The position numbers and the translations under genes were made by a program. From Promerops cafer (lineage: Eukaryota > Chordata > Aves > Passeriformes > Nectariniidae), in assembly GCA_013398275.1 (NCBI GenBank), contig VZSE01002590.1:1056845-1120844 (forward strand): 64,000 bases of DNA, written 5' to 3'. A model generated the notes under the pieces. It saw only the letters and a program-made list of their open reading frames with translations. It did not search any database and was not told where the DNA came from. Shown in pieces: positions 35,953 through 48,300 of this stretch. The first letter of the stretch is position 1. Each line of letters begins with the position of its first letter.

Positions 35953-38900
35953 CTATATTTGAAAAAGAAATACTGTCTCTGAGAACTAAGGGACAATTAC
36001 AAGCACGTGATTGCAGTTTTCAATTACATTATTTCCATTTTAAATGGGACAAGGCAATTTATCCAAATGACACTGACGTAGTCAGACCTGCAGCCAGCCC
36101 AGCCCAGCCCCATCTGAACTGAGCCAGCTCTGCCCATCCCAGCCCCTCCAGTGCAGGAAAGGTGCCTCATCCTCTCTGCTGCTGCAGTCTGCCATGGGAG
36201 AGAGAAGGGGCTGAGATGGCTGTGGAAGCAGCAAGAACAGTAGCAAAGCAGCTGCAGCTCTGCTCCACATCCCTCCCCCTGTCAGCTCTGCCAAAGTTGC
36301 CTCGGGCAGTTTTCTCCCAGCAAAGAGCAAGTGGTCATGAGCTGTGTTTTGTTCTGGTCAGACTGAGATCTCAGCTCACACAGTGGCACAAAGGATGACA
36401 GCCAGTAAGGATCCCAGGAGCACCTTTGCTCCAGCTGCTTTCAGTTTGCTGGACAAAGAGGTGCCATGAAGCAGCAGTTGATTCTGCACATCAGGTTTTG
36501 ACGCATTTTTTCAGTTCAGGGAGAAAACAGATCTCCTGACCTTGGCTCCATTCAAGAGAAACATGTAGGATGTTTATCACTGGGCACAGGACAGTGAGAG
36601 TGCCCAGATTGTCTCCTCCCAGCTCAGACTGAACCTCAGCCCTGGGGCACAGACTGACTGGGGTGCTCCAGACCAGCACTGCTCTGTGCCTGTGCCTTCA
36701 CGTGTGAAAGACAACTCGAGCAGGAGGTGGAGAGCTATTGTTCAACCCTCTCTGTCCCCAGGGACAGATACTAAAGCTGAAGAGGTTTATCCAACATTTG
36801 AAAGTGTGGCACAGACAGTTATGATCTCAAGTGGAGATTTCATGGAACACAAATTCTGCTTTGTGCACCTGTGTTCAGCCAGTTGGATGCGGCAAGAGGG
36901 ATGACCTTGCTGAGCAGTGCTGTAGGTGACAGTCATGCCCAGTTGTGACTGTGACATTTCCCTATCACTCTTACTTCTCTATCATGTTTTCTGCACTCAG
37001 GTAAAACTTCTAATCCTTATTTTTTTCTTTTTAGAACTTTTGCAATTTATTTTTTTTCTTAATTTCTGTTTATAAAGGTTTTCTTGTAATGAAGCAATAG
37101 CAATTGGCTCTCCACGTTCTCAGAAAACAATTCCTAGGTTATGATAAAGATACCTTATGAAGCATATTCCACATTAACAAATCAGACAAACAGAATCTAG
37201 AAAACTACGTGTCCTGCATCTCCCAGTCTTCTTCAGGAGGATTTTAAGTTTCTTGAACAATTATATTTCCTGAGACATGGCACTATCTCATGGTGAGAAG
37301 GAATGTTTACAGACATTAGACAGGAACACAAATGGGGTTTAGAATCAAGAAGGTTTACATCTGATAAGGAATCACTAGGGATATGAGGTGAAATGAACTT
37401 ATGATCATATTTCATTTGTTTTGTTGTTTTCCGTTTTAGCAAGAGAGAATTCTAATGCTAATATAATCCTTGATCTATCAAGGAATAATAAGTTATTAAA
37501 CAAACAAGAATAAAAACCAAAAACTTGGCAAAACGTTGTGGGTTTGAAGGCTGCACTTGAAACTCAAATGCAGCCAGACCAAAGTAGGAATTTCTGCTCC
37601 TTGGTCGGAGTAGTAGAGTCAAGCACACTGACATGATTTGTGTGAAGAGGAGCCCAGGAAGTGGAAAAGCATTCTGCTGATTATGAGGTGACATTTTGGA
37701 GCACTTAGAGATTTTATATGATTGCACTGGGTAGTTTTCTCTGACATCATGTTTTTGTCAAGTACAAGGACAGTAATAATTCATGAGTTTGCTCACTTTC
37801 AAGATATTACTAAAAACAATTCAATGGATAGGATAAAGCCAAGGGACTGTCAGTAGAGTTTTAGGGTGTTTGAAATTCTTTTCATGGAGAAAAAAAACCC
37901 CACAGTCTGGAGTTCCTGGGAACTTATGAAAGAACTGCTCATTAACTCTCAAAACTGACTGAGGAAGCAGGCAAGACAGATTGCCTTGTAATTTTGTTAT
38001 CTACAAGTACCAACTAGAGCTCACTGCTGCAATCAGTTTTATAGAATTGCAACTGGATAATCCAGCCTGTTTGATTTTTTATTTGTTTGGCAGATGAACA
38101 GGTTGTTGACCACTTCCATAAGTGGAGTCAGCAAATAACTGGATGAGCAGGACTCCTATTTACAATGATTTACTGAGTAAATCTCATGTACTGCTCATCA
38201 TAGTGTAGTTACTGTATAGTCTAAAATGATGAATGTGGGAGACAGCATCAGTGATTTGCCCCAGAATGTTCTTCTATTGGAAAGACATGGTGGTAACAGT
38301 TTTAGCTGGGCAACTACCCAAGGGCTATGGACACTCAGTTTCATAAAATGCTTAGCTTTGAAAGAAAATAAATCTCAAGGCTGAGGAAAAAAATATATTC
38401 CCAGGATAAATGTCTCTTGACTGTTTAGAATAAAGAAATAGAACTCACTCTCTGAAAAAGGTACAGATCTCTAATGCCTAGTGATAACAGTTTTAAACCT
38501 GGAGGAAAAAATTGCCTTTAGAAATAGATTTAACTACAACAGTTTTCCCTTTAATTCCTTGCTGTACACAGTTACCCCCCCTTAGAACAACCCCAAGCAA
38601 ATCTTCCCAAAAAAATGAATAAAATTCATCCTCTAAGAATTAAGCCACTTAGAGTTTAGCCTTATACCCAGCACTAGCATCCATCTCTCTGGGCAAAGAG
38701 TAAGGCAGGCTCCAGAATTAAACCAGACACACATATACAGGAAAGAATATAAACATTTTCTGAGGTGCTCCCATTACAGAAAGAGGAATTTGAGAAACAC
38801 CTCTGAAGTATCTTTCTTGGGAGTGTATAGTCAAGAAGAGTTACAGGGGGTTGTCCAGAATTTCTGGCACACCTGCCCAACCCATCTCCCCCTTCTTCCT

Positions 38901-41900
38901 TTGCCCACTCTGTATAGATTTGCTTCACAATGTGTTGTCTTCTGTGACCACTGCACTTTTATGTGATGATCAGAATCATAAGGCAGGCTAGAAGCCTCAG
39001 AGAATTGGAATTTGTGTTTTATATGGACTAAAAGAATAAGGAATAGCTATTATTTTGGCATAGACTCAAGTTATGGTCTGGGACAATATAGGAACCTGTG
39101 TGTGTCTTACATTAAAGAGATATTTCTGTGTTTGACATACAGAGTAAATTAAAAAAAAAAAACAACGTTATATTGTAAAATAGTTGGAGTTTGTAAATTG
39201 CTGGTTCAAAAATGTTATTACAAGTCAGTTTGCTTGCTGAGGAATGTGAGAAATTTGGAAACTAAAGATTGCAATTAACATGTAAGTGAAAATTTTAACG
39301 TGGTTTTCTGAATAGAAACCAAATATACATTACAAAACAAAGACAATAGCATCTCATGAGGAGGAAATAGATCCAAAGGAATGTTAAATCAAGCTGTTTA
39401 CTTTATGATTATTTTGTACTCCAATAGATTCCACTTAAATGTTACAGTTTTACTAAAGTGCTAAAATCAGTAGACATGAACTTCAATGGAACTACAGCTT
39501 TCCAAATTTTCTATTTTCTATTCCCAGTGACAGTTAATTCAACTCTTCAAAGTATAAGGTAAATGATGCAAGGAATGATAAATGATCCTCCCAAAAGGCT
39601 GCAAGATGATAGCATCAACATTTGAGGAGGGCACAGCACTACTTACAGAAGGATAACACAGAAAGACAGAAGAAAGCTGTCAGGAACTTTTGGGCAATAA
39701 ATATCATTAACACAGTTCTATATGGAGGAAATATAGTTCATTCATGAGAGAAGCATTTAAAAAAAACTGAAGTGTTCCTAAACACAACTCTATGCTTCTG
39801 ATTTGTGTGCATAATTTCTTCACTTCTACCTTTTCACTCAAGCTAAGTAGAACAAAACATCACAGCAGGAGCAGGACAAAAGCTTTTGAATCCTGCTGTG
39901 TTTGCTCAAGAAAGCAAGAAAAACTTCCCTACCAGGAAACAAAACACGTTTTTGAACTATTAAGGAAAAATGCTTTTGCTCTTCAGTGCATACAAAAAGC
40001 TGTTTAACGTAACTGTTTCAAAGATAAAGGTCATTTTTGGAAATCAAAATGAACAAATTTGAAAAGTGATAAATTTGAGTTATTATTTTATCTTACTGCT
40101 ATTTTCACAGCCCTGTGGGATAGCTACCGAAAAACACGCATAAAAGAAATATAAAGGACAAGTAAAATTCATATGAATTTGTTTCATTTGTCTGGTAGCA
40201 GTTCTTCCTTTTAGATACATTAACTCTTTCTATACATATTTTGCTCTGAAAGTAACATAACCATACTAAATCAAGGTCTCTGTTGCCTGAGACTCTGGTG
40301 TTTTTGGTTGGTATTTGTTTGGCTGGCTGGGTTGGTGGTTTGATTTGATTTGGTTTTGTGGTATTTTCTGTTTTAAGTATAGGGTATATCACAAAGATCT
40401 TTTGGTGCAACAGATAGATCCACCTTAAACTCATCATTATTCATTTCACCTGCTCTCCAGTTCTGAATTTGCAACAGTTTGACTAAGAGCAGATAGCATA
40501 AGAGTAACAGGTTTAATTGTTAACTGCTGTAGACAGTTGAAAACCTACAGGTCTTCAAAATCAATAGCTAATCACCATAGAACACTGACTAAACACTGAA
40601 AAATGTGAATCCAAAGTGTCCCACATATAAGATAAAACACATTTCATCAAGATGGTGAACTATTTATAATAGATATGAAATAGCAAAGGTAAACTTGAAA
40701 TGCCACATATTTCTTTCAGATCACTCAGAGATTAAAGTGAACATGTTTAGAGAGACATGACTGTATGAAATGTTTATAGAGAAAATATTTGCAAGATGAT
40801 ACACAGATTCCAACAAAAATACAGTACAAGTTCAGACACCATATGGCAAAACAGTGACTAAGTCATACATGAAGGCATGCACCAGCCCTGTGCTGCTTCC
40901 CTTCACCTTGCAGAGAGCAAGAGAGATTCTCTTGGTTTGTTCATTAGCTTCCAGGCCATGCTTATTAAAGGCATATTTCTTGCCTGAAGTTGTCAAAAGC
41001 CCTGGAGGATCACTTGTACCTGCCCCCGTCCCCATCCCATTCCTTCTTTCCCACCCCTCTCCTCCTTCTCTGCACAAAAGTAATACAGTCAACTAGACTG
41101 TAGTCAGCTATGAGTGCATATAGAAATATGTGGCTTTAGTTCTGCATTTGTTTGATCCAGGGGTAAAAACACTGAAAATTGGCAGTTTTGACCAATTATG
41201 AAAATTGTGTTTGCTAACTGCAAACTTGAGTAATTTGTAGCAGAATATTATTTAATAGTTCAGAATTGTGCCCATCAGAACAGGTAATACAGCACCACAT
41301 GGCACAAGCTGACAACCAGCCTGACTGGTTGTACTTTCTGCACCAGCACATCCCAGTCTGACTCTCTCTTCTTTCTGCAAACTGTTAAGAGAAGCATTTG
41401 GCACAAACGTTTAGACAAGCAGGTGAAAATGAAAAAGCCAAAGTAAGCTAGTCTAGCCAGTCTTTTGGTCCTTCTACTTTTCCAGAAAGCAAAATATTTC
41501 TTGAAACCTTTTATTTCAAGAAGGAAAAAAAAAACAAAACCAACATCTCTTGGTACCATGTTCTGCAACTATCAAAGCATGGACAAACTACGGACATAGT
41601 GCAGTGTCATAAAATAGCATGTTACCTGCAGGTTTGAAATAGAATCTTCTGAGCTCCATGAGCAAGGAGATTTTAGATACATGTAGTATCATAAATCCTC
41701 ATATTTCTTGCTATTTAAACTAAAAAGTGGCTGAGATACATTAGTGAATTTCTGTGGCTGCCCTCGCCATTCTTCAAAAGCTTTTAAGTGAAAGATCACT
41801 TATAGCTTTCATTAAAAACTGAACTTTTATCATCATCCATGAATGTTAATAACAGTGATGTCAAACTGACTAATTGCTGTGACATTTCTTATTGAAGGCT

Positions 41901-42644
41901 CTTTACCAAGAACAATAAGAATGACTTGGACAAGTGAGTGTTGCAATTGCCCAACATATTAGATTCCTTTTTATCATTTTAATACTTTTTTACCAAAAGC
42001 ACAAAACATCAGCCAGATTTTCTAGTTTCTGGAAGCCTTGATTATATTTGTGAAATACATAAGGTCGATGCAACAGGCATCAGGCAATTCTTACTTTGCC
42101 ACACTGACTGTGCTGTCCTGGTGTGTGGTGCTGACTCTGGTAACACCACATCGATGCAGAAGTGGTTTAAAGGCAAGAGCACATTGTATGAAAAGTATGC
42201 AGCCTGTCAGAAAAGTCAAATGCTGAATGTGTTCAGGGGTGTGTTGGTAGATACAGTGGGGAGCAGTGAAAGGGCACCAGCTATGCCATGGGTTCTGCAG
42301 TCTCTACAACAGATCCAGAAATGTTTCACACGTAGTAATGGAGTGAGTTGGGTTTTTTTAATCCCTAGTATTATTTCAAATAAATAAAATAGCCTCCCTG
42401 TTGTTCCCAAGTTGTAGGCTACTGCATGCCTGGCATGTTAAAAGAGCTCATCTGTTTGAAGAGCTGCTCTCAGCAGGTACCTCAGCTGGGCTCAAAGCCA
42501 GGCACCTTCCTGGGGCCCGGCTCGGAGCCCCCGTGACAGAGAAGAGTTTCACTGGTCACCACCTGTACCGCACTCACACCACCATGGAAATGTGAAGCAC
42601 TGGTGACTACTTGGAATGACTAGGATTTGATTAAAATATTTTAC
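35953..42644 (-). other. CACNA2D3: CACNA2D3 intron between exons B and C
   Basis: 6692 bases. The first kilobase (about 36080-36900) is richer in GC than the rest and contains CAGCC-type repeats; it may be an unrecognised inserted element. From 37000 the intron is AT-rich without recognised features. Confidence 0.8.
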
Positions 42645-42662
42645 CTTTTGTGCCTGAGGGAG
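42645..42662 (-). CDS. CACNA2D3: CACNA2D3 exon B, 18-base microexon
   Basis: This 18-base exon encodes LPQAQK, exactly the residues between DST and the LTDDQG-type segment in known alpha2delta-3. On the reverse strand the acceptor is a T-rich tract ending TTTTCCAG and the donor is GTAAAATATT. Phase is 0 on both sides, so inclusion or skipping keeps the frame and adds or removes six residues in the linker between VWA and Cache domains. A TGC lies 25-27 bases upstream of the exon (plus strand 42687-42689), inside the polypyrimidine region; such UGC motifs are typical of SRRM4-dependent neural microexons. Flanking introns are 21.3 kb upstream and 6.7 kb downstream. Alternative use is an inference. 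Confidence 0.9.
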
Positions 42663-43224
42663 CTGGAAAACAACAAAACAGAACAAGCAATTATACATTA
42701 AATTAATCTGAACAGCTACTTTAGCTGCTGTATTAATAAAAGTATAAACATAACATAAAACAAAGCGTAAAGGAAAGAAACTAGAGGAACTAGGTTTACA
42801 TTGCCAATTGATTTAAATTATTGAAGGCTTATTAACTGACTTTATGATTTGACAGCTTCTCTACAAGGTATCACAAAAGCACCATGACATTTGTTAAATA
42901 CTACTGCACCAAGAAAGGGATTGTTTTCTCATCAGACCTGAACTGTGAAGTAGTTCCATCTTCGTGTACACAAATATAATACAACATAAAGACAGTTTTA
43001 GTTTTAAATGAAACTGACATTAAGAGGAGATAATCATACTGAAGTAGAGGGTTGTATCCTCCATGAGGAAAGAACAACAAAATGTGAATAGATAGTATCT
43101 GCTTATGCAAACAGATTACAATACATGCATAATATACAATAATATGTGCACAGAACAATACATTTCTGTGCTGTAAACACAAGTATGATTATATGTGCAT
43201 ATATGCAAATCAAACGCACGTGTT

Positions 43225-43240
43225 TATGCATATATGCATA
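43225..43240. repeat. 16-bp perfect palindrome with ATGCAT cores
   Basis: TATGCATATATGCATA is its own reverse complement. An octamer-like ATGCAAAT lies just upstream at 43203-43210. The zone 43090-43240 has many ATGCATA pieces. Confidence 0.8.
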
Positions 43241-44753
43241 TTTGTACCACACAGATGTTATTAGACAGGAGTAGCCATACCTGGTTGTGTGCACAGCATT
43301 TACTGTAAGCAACAACTCACGTATAAAGGCATTGAGAGCAGGCAGCAGACTCCATCACATATAAAAGACCTTATTTATCAACAGTTGAAAGATGGGTTCT
43401 GTTTTCACTTCAGAAAAAAGAAAACCCATTGTAGTGGAGGAAGTCAGAAAACCAAACTGCTACAGGCACAATTCAGTTTTCCCTTTTTCTGAATTCTTCT
43501 CCTCTTACACCACACTTGTGGAGAAATTCACTCACGTAGCACTTTAGCCTTGTGCTAAGTCCACCTCCTCAGAAAATTTGTCTGACTCAAATTTTTTTCT
43601 TTAAAGGCATCATCTGAACACAGAAACAGGTAGGTGAATCGATGCCAAATGCAAAAAGACCTTTAGGATCTCTAGTGACCTTTTGCCTTCCTCTGAATGA
43701 AAACAAATAGTGAAAAAAACCACCAAACTTGAACACAGTCCTCTGTTAAAAGCTAATATCCACATGGTATGTGTCATGAAAGAGACCTGTCCCACAATCT
43801 CTAATTCACAAATACTGGGACCAAGCAGCCACAATTTCTCTGTTTTCATGACATAAAATGTAACAAAATTCATGGCAGGAAGAATTACTACAAGTAAAAT
43901 TCTTTCATCCTAAAACTGCAGTGATCCAATATCAAAATACAAACCATGATCACATTAAAGTATGACCTATACATGTTTCAAAAAAAGCCTTTTTCTAAAA
44001 TAAATTACTATATTGAACACTACTGGGGGGTTGCTGCAGAAATAGCAGATAGCTGTGAATTGCAATTACATGACCTAAATCCTGCATAACAGGTTTGAGC
44101 AGTTTAAAGCCTTTCTGAAAGTTTAACTACTTGTTAGTCTTTGACTTGGTTAATTACTTTGACTCTGACAAGTGGAAGCTTTTTCTTATTTACATTCAAA
44201 CAAGAGGAGAAAGATGCAATATGATTTTTTTTTTTTTTTTAATTTGCCAAATACAGTCAGGTACATGTAGCTTGATCAAGTTTTGCCAAGTGAAGGAGTT
44301 ACAATCCAATGGATTGAAGGGAGGATTTCCTATTAATAACTACCACACAAACTAGATGCTCCACACTTTTGAATGCAAAGTGACCCCTACTGCTTTTACT
44401 CAGATTATTTTCATGAGTACATTAATAAGCATTTACAAACTGGAGTTCTTTATTATCTGCTGCTGAATTCAATTAGTCAATTCAATTTATAACCATTTAT
44501 AAAATCAAGAGAATTTCCATTCTCTGAAATATTAGTAGTCACAACCCTGATTAAGAATAGTAAAGTCAGCAGACAAGAGCTTTTTCCAGGGCTGGAATTC
44601 TCGACATATTTCACCTAAACTTAAAAATCCAGGTTCAAGATCTTTCCTCAAAAAAACCCCAAACAACAATTAAAAAAAAAAGTCTTTGCTCCCATCAGAT
44701 AAATTTTCATCCTATTGCTGATTTGAGACTTGGCTGCTACAAGGTCCTATATG

Positions 44754-45340
44754 TCAGCAATTCAGTTTAATATTTGCTACAAATTCCTTTGAAATAAACT
44801 GTAGAGTTTTGTCTGACATTATTCCTTCTGGGAGGCCATGGGAAACAAATAATTTTCCTAACAATAATAGTAATAATCCTCTGGTCTGACCCTTTATTGA
44901 ACAGTGTAAGAGCTGCCTGTGTAAAAGCCAGCAGGTACCTCTGATTGTGTGGTTTCCTTCATACCCCGCCCAGAGGCAGCTTTGCAGCAAACTGTGATTT
45001 TCCCTGGCCCTCCTGCACTGCAGGCATTCCTGTTCTACCTACAGCCCTGCTAAACTGTGCCCTTTTGGTGGTTTTATTCAGCTCCAGCCACACCAAAGTA
45101 CCTCCTGTTCCTTTTTGTTTTCCATTGATGTCTCTTCCTCCCTCAGGTGCTTGTTCCTGAGCAATACACACAGATCTGTTTGACTTGCTCCTGGTTTGCC
45201 AGGGATCTGGGTAAAGCAGGTTTTGTTAGAATTACAGTGCCTGAAGTGCAGGGAGGACACCTGGCCATTAGCTGGCTCCTGCCTGATCCAGCTGTGGAGG
45301 AGGAGCTGTCTGAAGGAACCTGGACCTTGCTCCACAAAGC
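44754..45340 (-). mobile_element. Eroded endogenous retrovirus pol (integrase) fragment
   Basis: Read on the minus strand in several frames, this stretch resembles a gammaretrovirus-like integrase in the correct order. A C-x2-C pair within VKQICVYCS (from about 45170) fits the zinc-binding end. It is followed by a YLLAF-type strand near 44930 and then a G-L-P-E-G-I-M-S-D segment near 44830, matching the block around the second catalytic Asp. There are stops and frameshifts, no LTRs recognised nearby, and no other viral gene. It is a dead fossil copy. An alternative is a gypsy-like integrase. Confidence 0.6.
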
Positions 45341-48300
45341 TGCTTAGGAAGAGACCTTTGCTGTACTGCCAGGTACAGCAGAGACAGGAGCCTGCCAACC
45401 TGTAAGCACCAGGGGAAACCTAAGAGAATTTTCTGATTTAAAAAAGCAGACTCAGGGATCTTGATGGAATGATGCAGATTTCACTGCAACCTAAAAAACT
45501 TCTTAAAGAACAAGACTAAAGCATGGAGCATTGCAAGAACACAGGTAAAAAAGTAGTGGGATTTGTTTTCAAACACCTTTTAACCAGAAAAAACTTCTTT
45601 ACTAAATACATTTTCTTATTCTGTAATTATTTTGTATTGTAAAAAAATTACTCTCAGAAACTGGAGACCCCCTGAGGTTCACAAAATGCTTTATGCCAGT
45701 AAAGCATGTTGAGAATTCCACGTCTAAATTCAGGTCAACTTGGGGTCCCTTCACACAGTGTAGAACAGAATAAATAACTGCAGTAGGTTTTTCAATACTG
45801 GTGTTGCACACACTGTCATGCTTTCCACATTTGCAAATAATCTAGTATTGTTTTGAGCCCTTCATGGAAATGTGTTTGGTATTACCAGAAAAAGAAAAGT
45901 TAGACACTACTAACATGGTAAAAATCCCCAAGACAGGCAAAGGGATCCACCATCAAGGACTTTGCATGATTTTTTGGATCAGATACCTGTGAGACCAATA
46001 TGATTGAACCAAACGAAACCCCAGAGATCTGAAATACTGCCTTTAGAGCAGGAGGAATAAGTTCTAGGACCAGTAGTTCTGATAAGTACCTCATAAAAGT
46101 GTCTGTCTTTTCACCCTTATCAAAAGACGTTCATAAAGACCGATTTTGTAAATGATTTCATAATTGAAAAGAAAAAGTTTAAAATATTTTAGAGCTGTTT
46201 CTAAAACTTATTCAAAACATTATGTATGTGCTAGATTTCCAAGAAACCAAGTCTAGAAGTTTTAAAGGAAAATACAGTAGAATTATAGAGTTATTATTCT
46301 GTTGGATCAGAATTTAACCTTATATTTGTTTGAAGAATAGCAAAAAAATCTGCTGCAAGAGTAAATTATACTCAGTAGTTTCTTACTATGTCAAAACCCA
46401 CAGCTTCTATTACTAAGGAAACAAAAATAACATATCTTTATAATATTAACTTTCCATTTCTATTTTTCTAATGATTTCACGGAGTTATTGTTATAAAAAG
46501 TATACTATTGCAATTTACTTATGTTAAAACTTTGAAAAATAAATAAAAAACTCTTATTTTACATTCACTGACCTCATTTCCACAGTCCTCTTCTCCTGCC
46601 AAGCTTTTGAAAGTTGCCAGTCACAGAAAAACATCCCCACTGACTTGATTGTTCCAAAATCAGATACCATACAAATCAATACAAATCAACTGCAAACATG
46701 TCAATAAATAATCAGCAAGTCTGGATATGGTTTTGATAATACAGACAGTTCTATAAATACCTTCTGAGCTGCACTAAATTTAACCTTAATGCATGGCTAA
46801 ATTTATGGCTTTTCTAATGTTCATGTTCATCCCATCCATGTCACATACTGACTCTTTATTTGACCTGGGATGTATGGCTTAGAACTTTTACTTTTAAAAA
46901 ATACATTTTCAGGAAAGATATGAATTGCTGTGGCAAACATGGAGAAAATGCAAAACATTTCATACATTGCTAGCAGGTTTCCTCAGTTTTTCCCATAAAT
47001 AGCAAAACTTGGGAAAGAATAGAAAGAATATTGCAATTCAGTTTTGAGCAGAAAATGTAAACTTTCTGCTTTCTACTTACTCAGTTGTTATTAGATACAG
47101 CATTTAAATATTATGATTTTTATAATTTTTCTTTTGCAATTTTTCTATGCACTTATTTCCCCGTCTAAGTACTACAGGCATCATAGAAAATTATATGCAC
47201 ACACAGAGGAAGAAATAAAATTCAGCCTCCTACTGGGATGTTCCTGACATTAAGATTTCAGTATAAATAGTAGAAGAGTGACATTAACCTGCAGCTTACT
47301 AGGCCAACATCGCTAAGGAAATGCACTTGATTTTCCAAGGGATTTAACACCAAATCCTTCATTGTTCACATAATTGTTTTACTGTGATACCACATATTTT
47401 TCAGTAACTACAGCATTTTAGTCAAGGATAGATTGTGCTCTGCATGCAAAGTACACTCATCAGAGGAAATTTAAATGTTGCTATGGAGAAGAGAGTCATA
47501 AAACATAGATGAAACCTACTATTCTAGTTCTCTCTTTAAAAAGAATTCCTATAGATGACAAAAAGGAAAGAATTTAGCTCCTGTAAAATATGAAAAAGAG
47601 AACACACAGGAGCCGTAAAGGCATTGGATTGAAATTAAAAACAAGCAAAATAAAAAATTACATACACTTAAGAACTTTGCAATAAAATGGCTCCACTCTT
47701 TGAAGATTTGATACCTTTTCTAAAATACATTAACTGCAAATGCAAATGACTGAAGAATTCCTAAAGCAGTCTAGGAATCTTGTTTTTAAAATAAGAATCA
47801 GCCCCAAAAAGGATCTAAATAGTCTCAACTCTTAAAGCAGTTATTAAAGTCATCTGTCTGCATCTGCCCTCTGAACTCCATGTGGAAATTAACTGAAAAG
47901 AAAGCCATACTCATATATTCTGTGAGTCTGTGCCTGTGATTATTTTATTTGTGTAAACTAACTGTTCTCTTTTTAATGAATGCAAAATATTTACAGGAAA
48001 GATTATACTTGAAAAAACCCAGTTGATGGTTTTAAATGCAAAGTTTGGTTAAAACTTCATTAATAAATTTTTTTTTAGAGAATTATGCTAATTGTACAGA
48101 TAAGGCACATGACTACAAAAAAAGCAGGAGAAACAATGAAACAGACACTTCATGAGCATTCCACACACCATGATCAAAATTTTGGCCTCATGCTTGTGTG
48201 TAAAGGGAGCCAGTCCTATTTTCATTATTACACCAATAACTAAAAACTCCTAAGCATGAAATATTTGTCCATAGTTAATTCTGCTTATTTGTGCAAGCAT

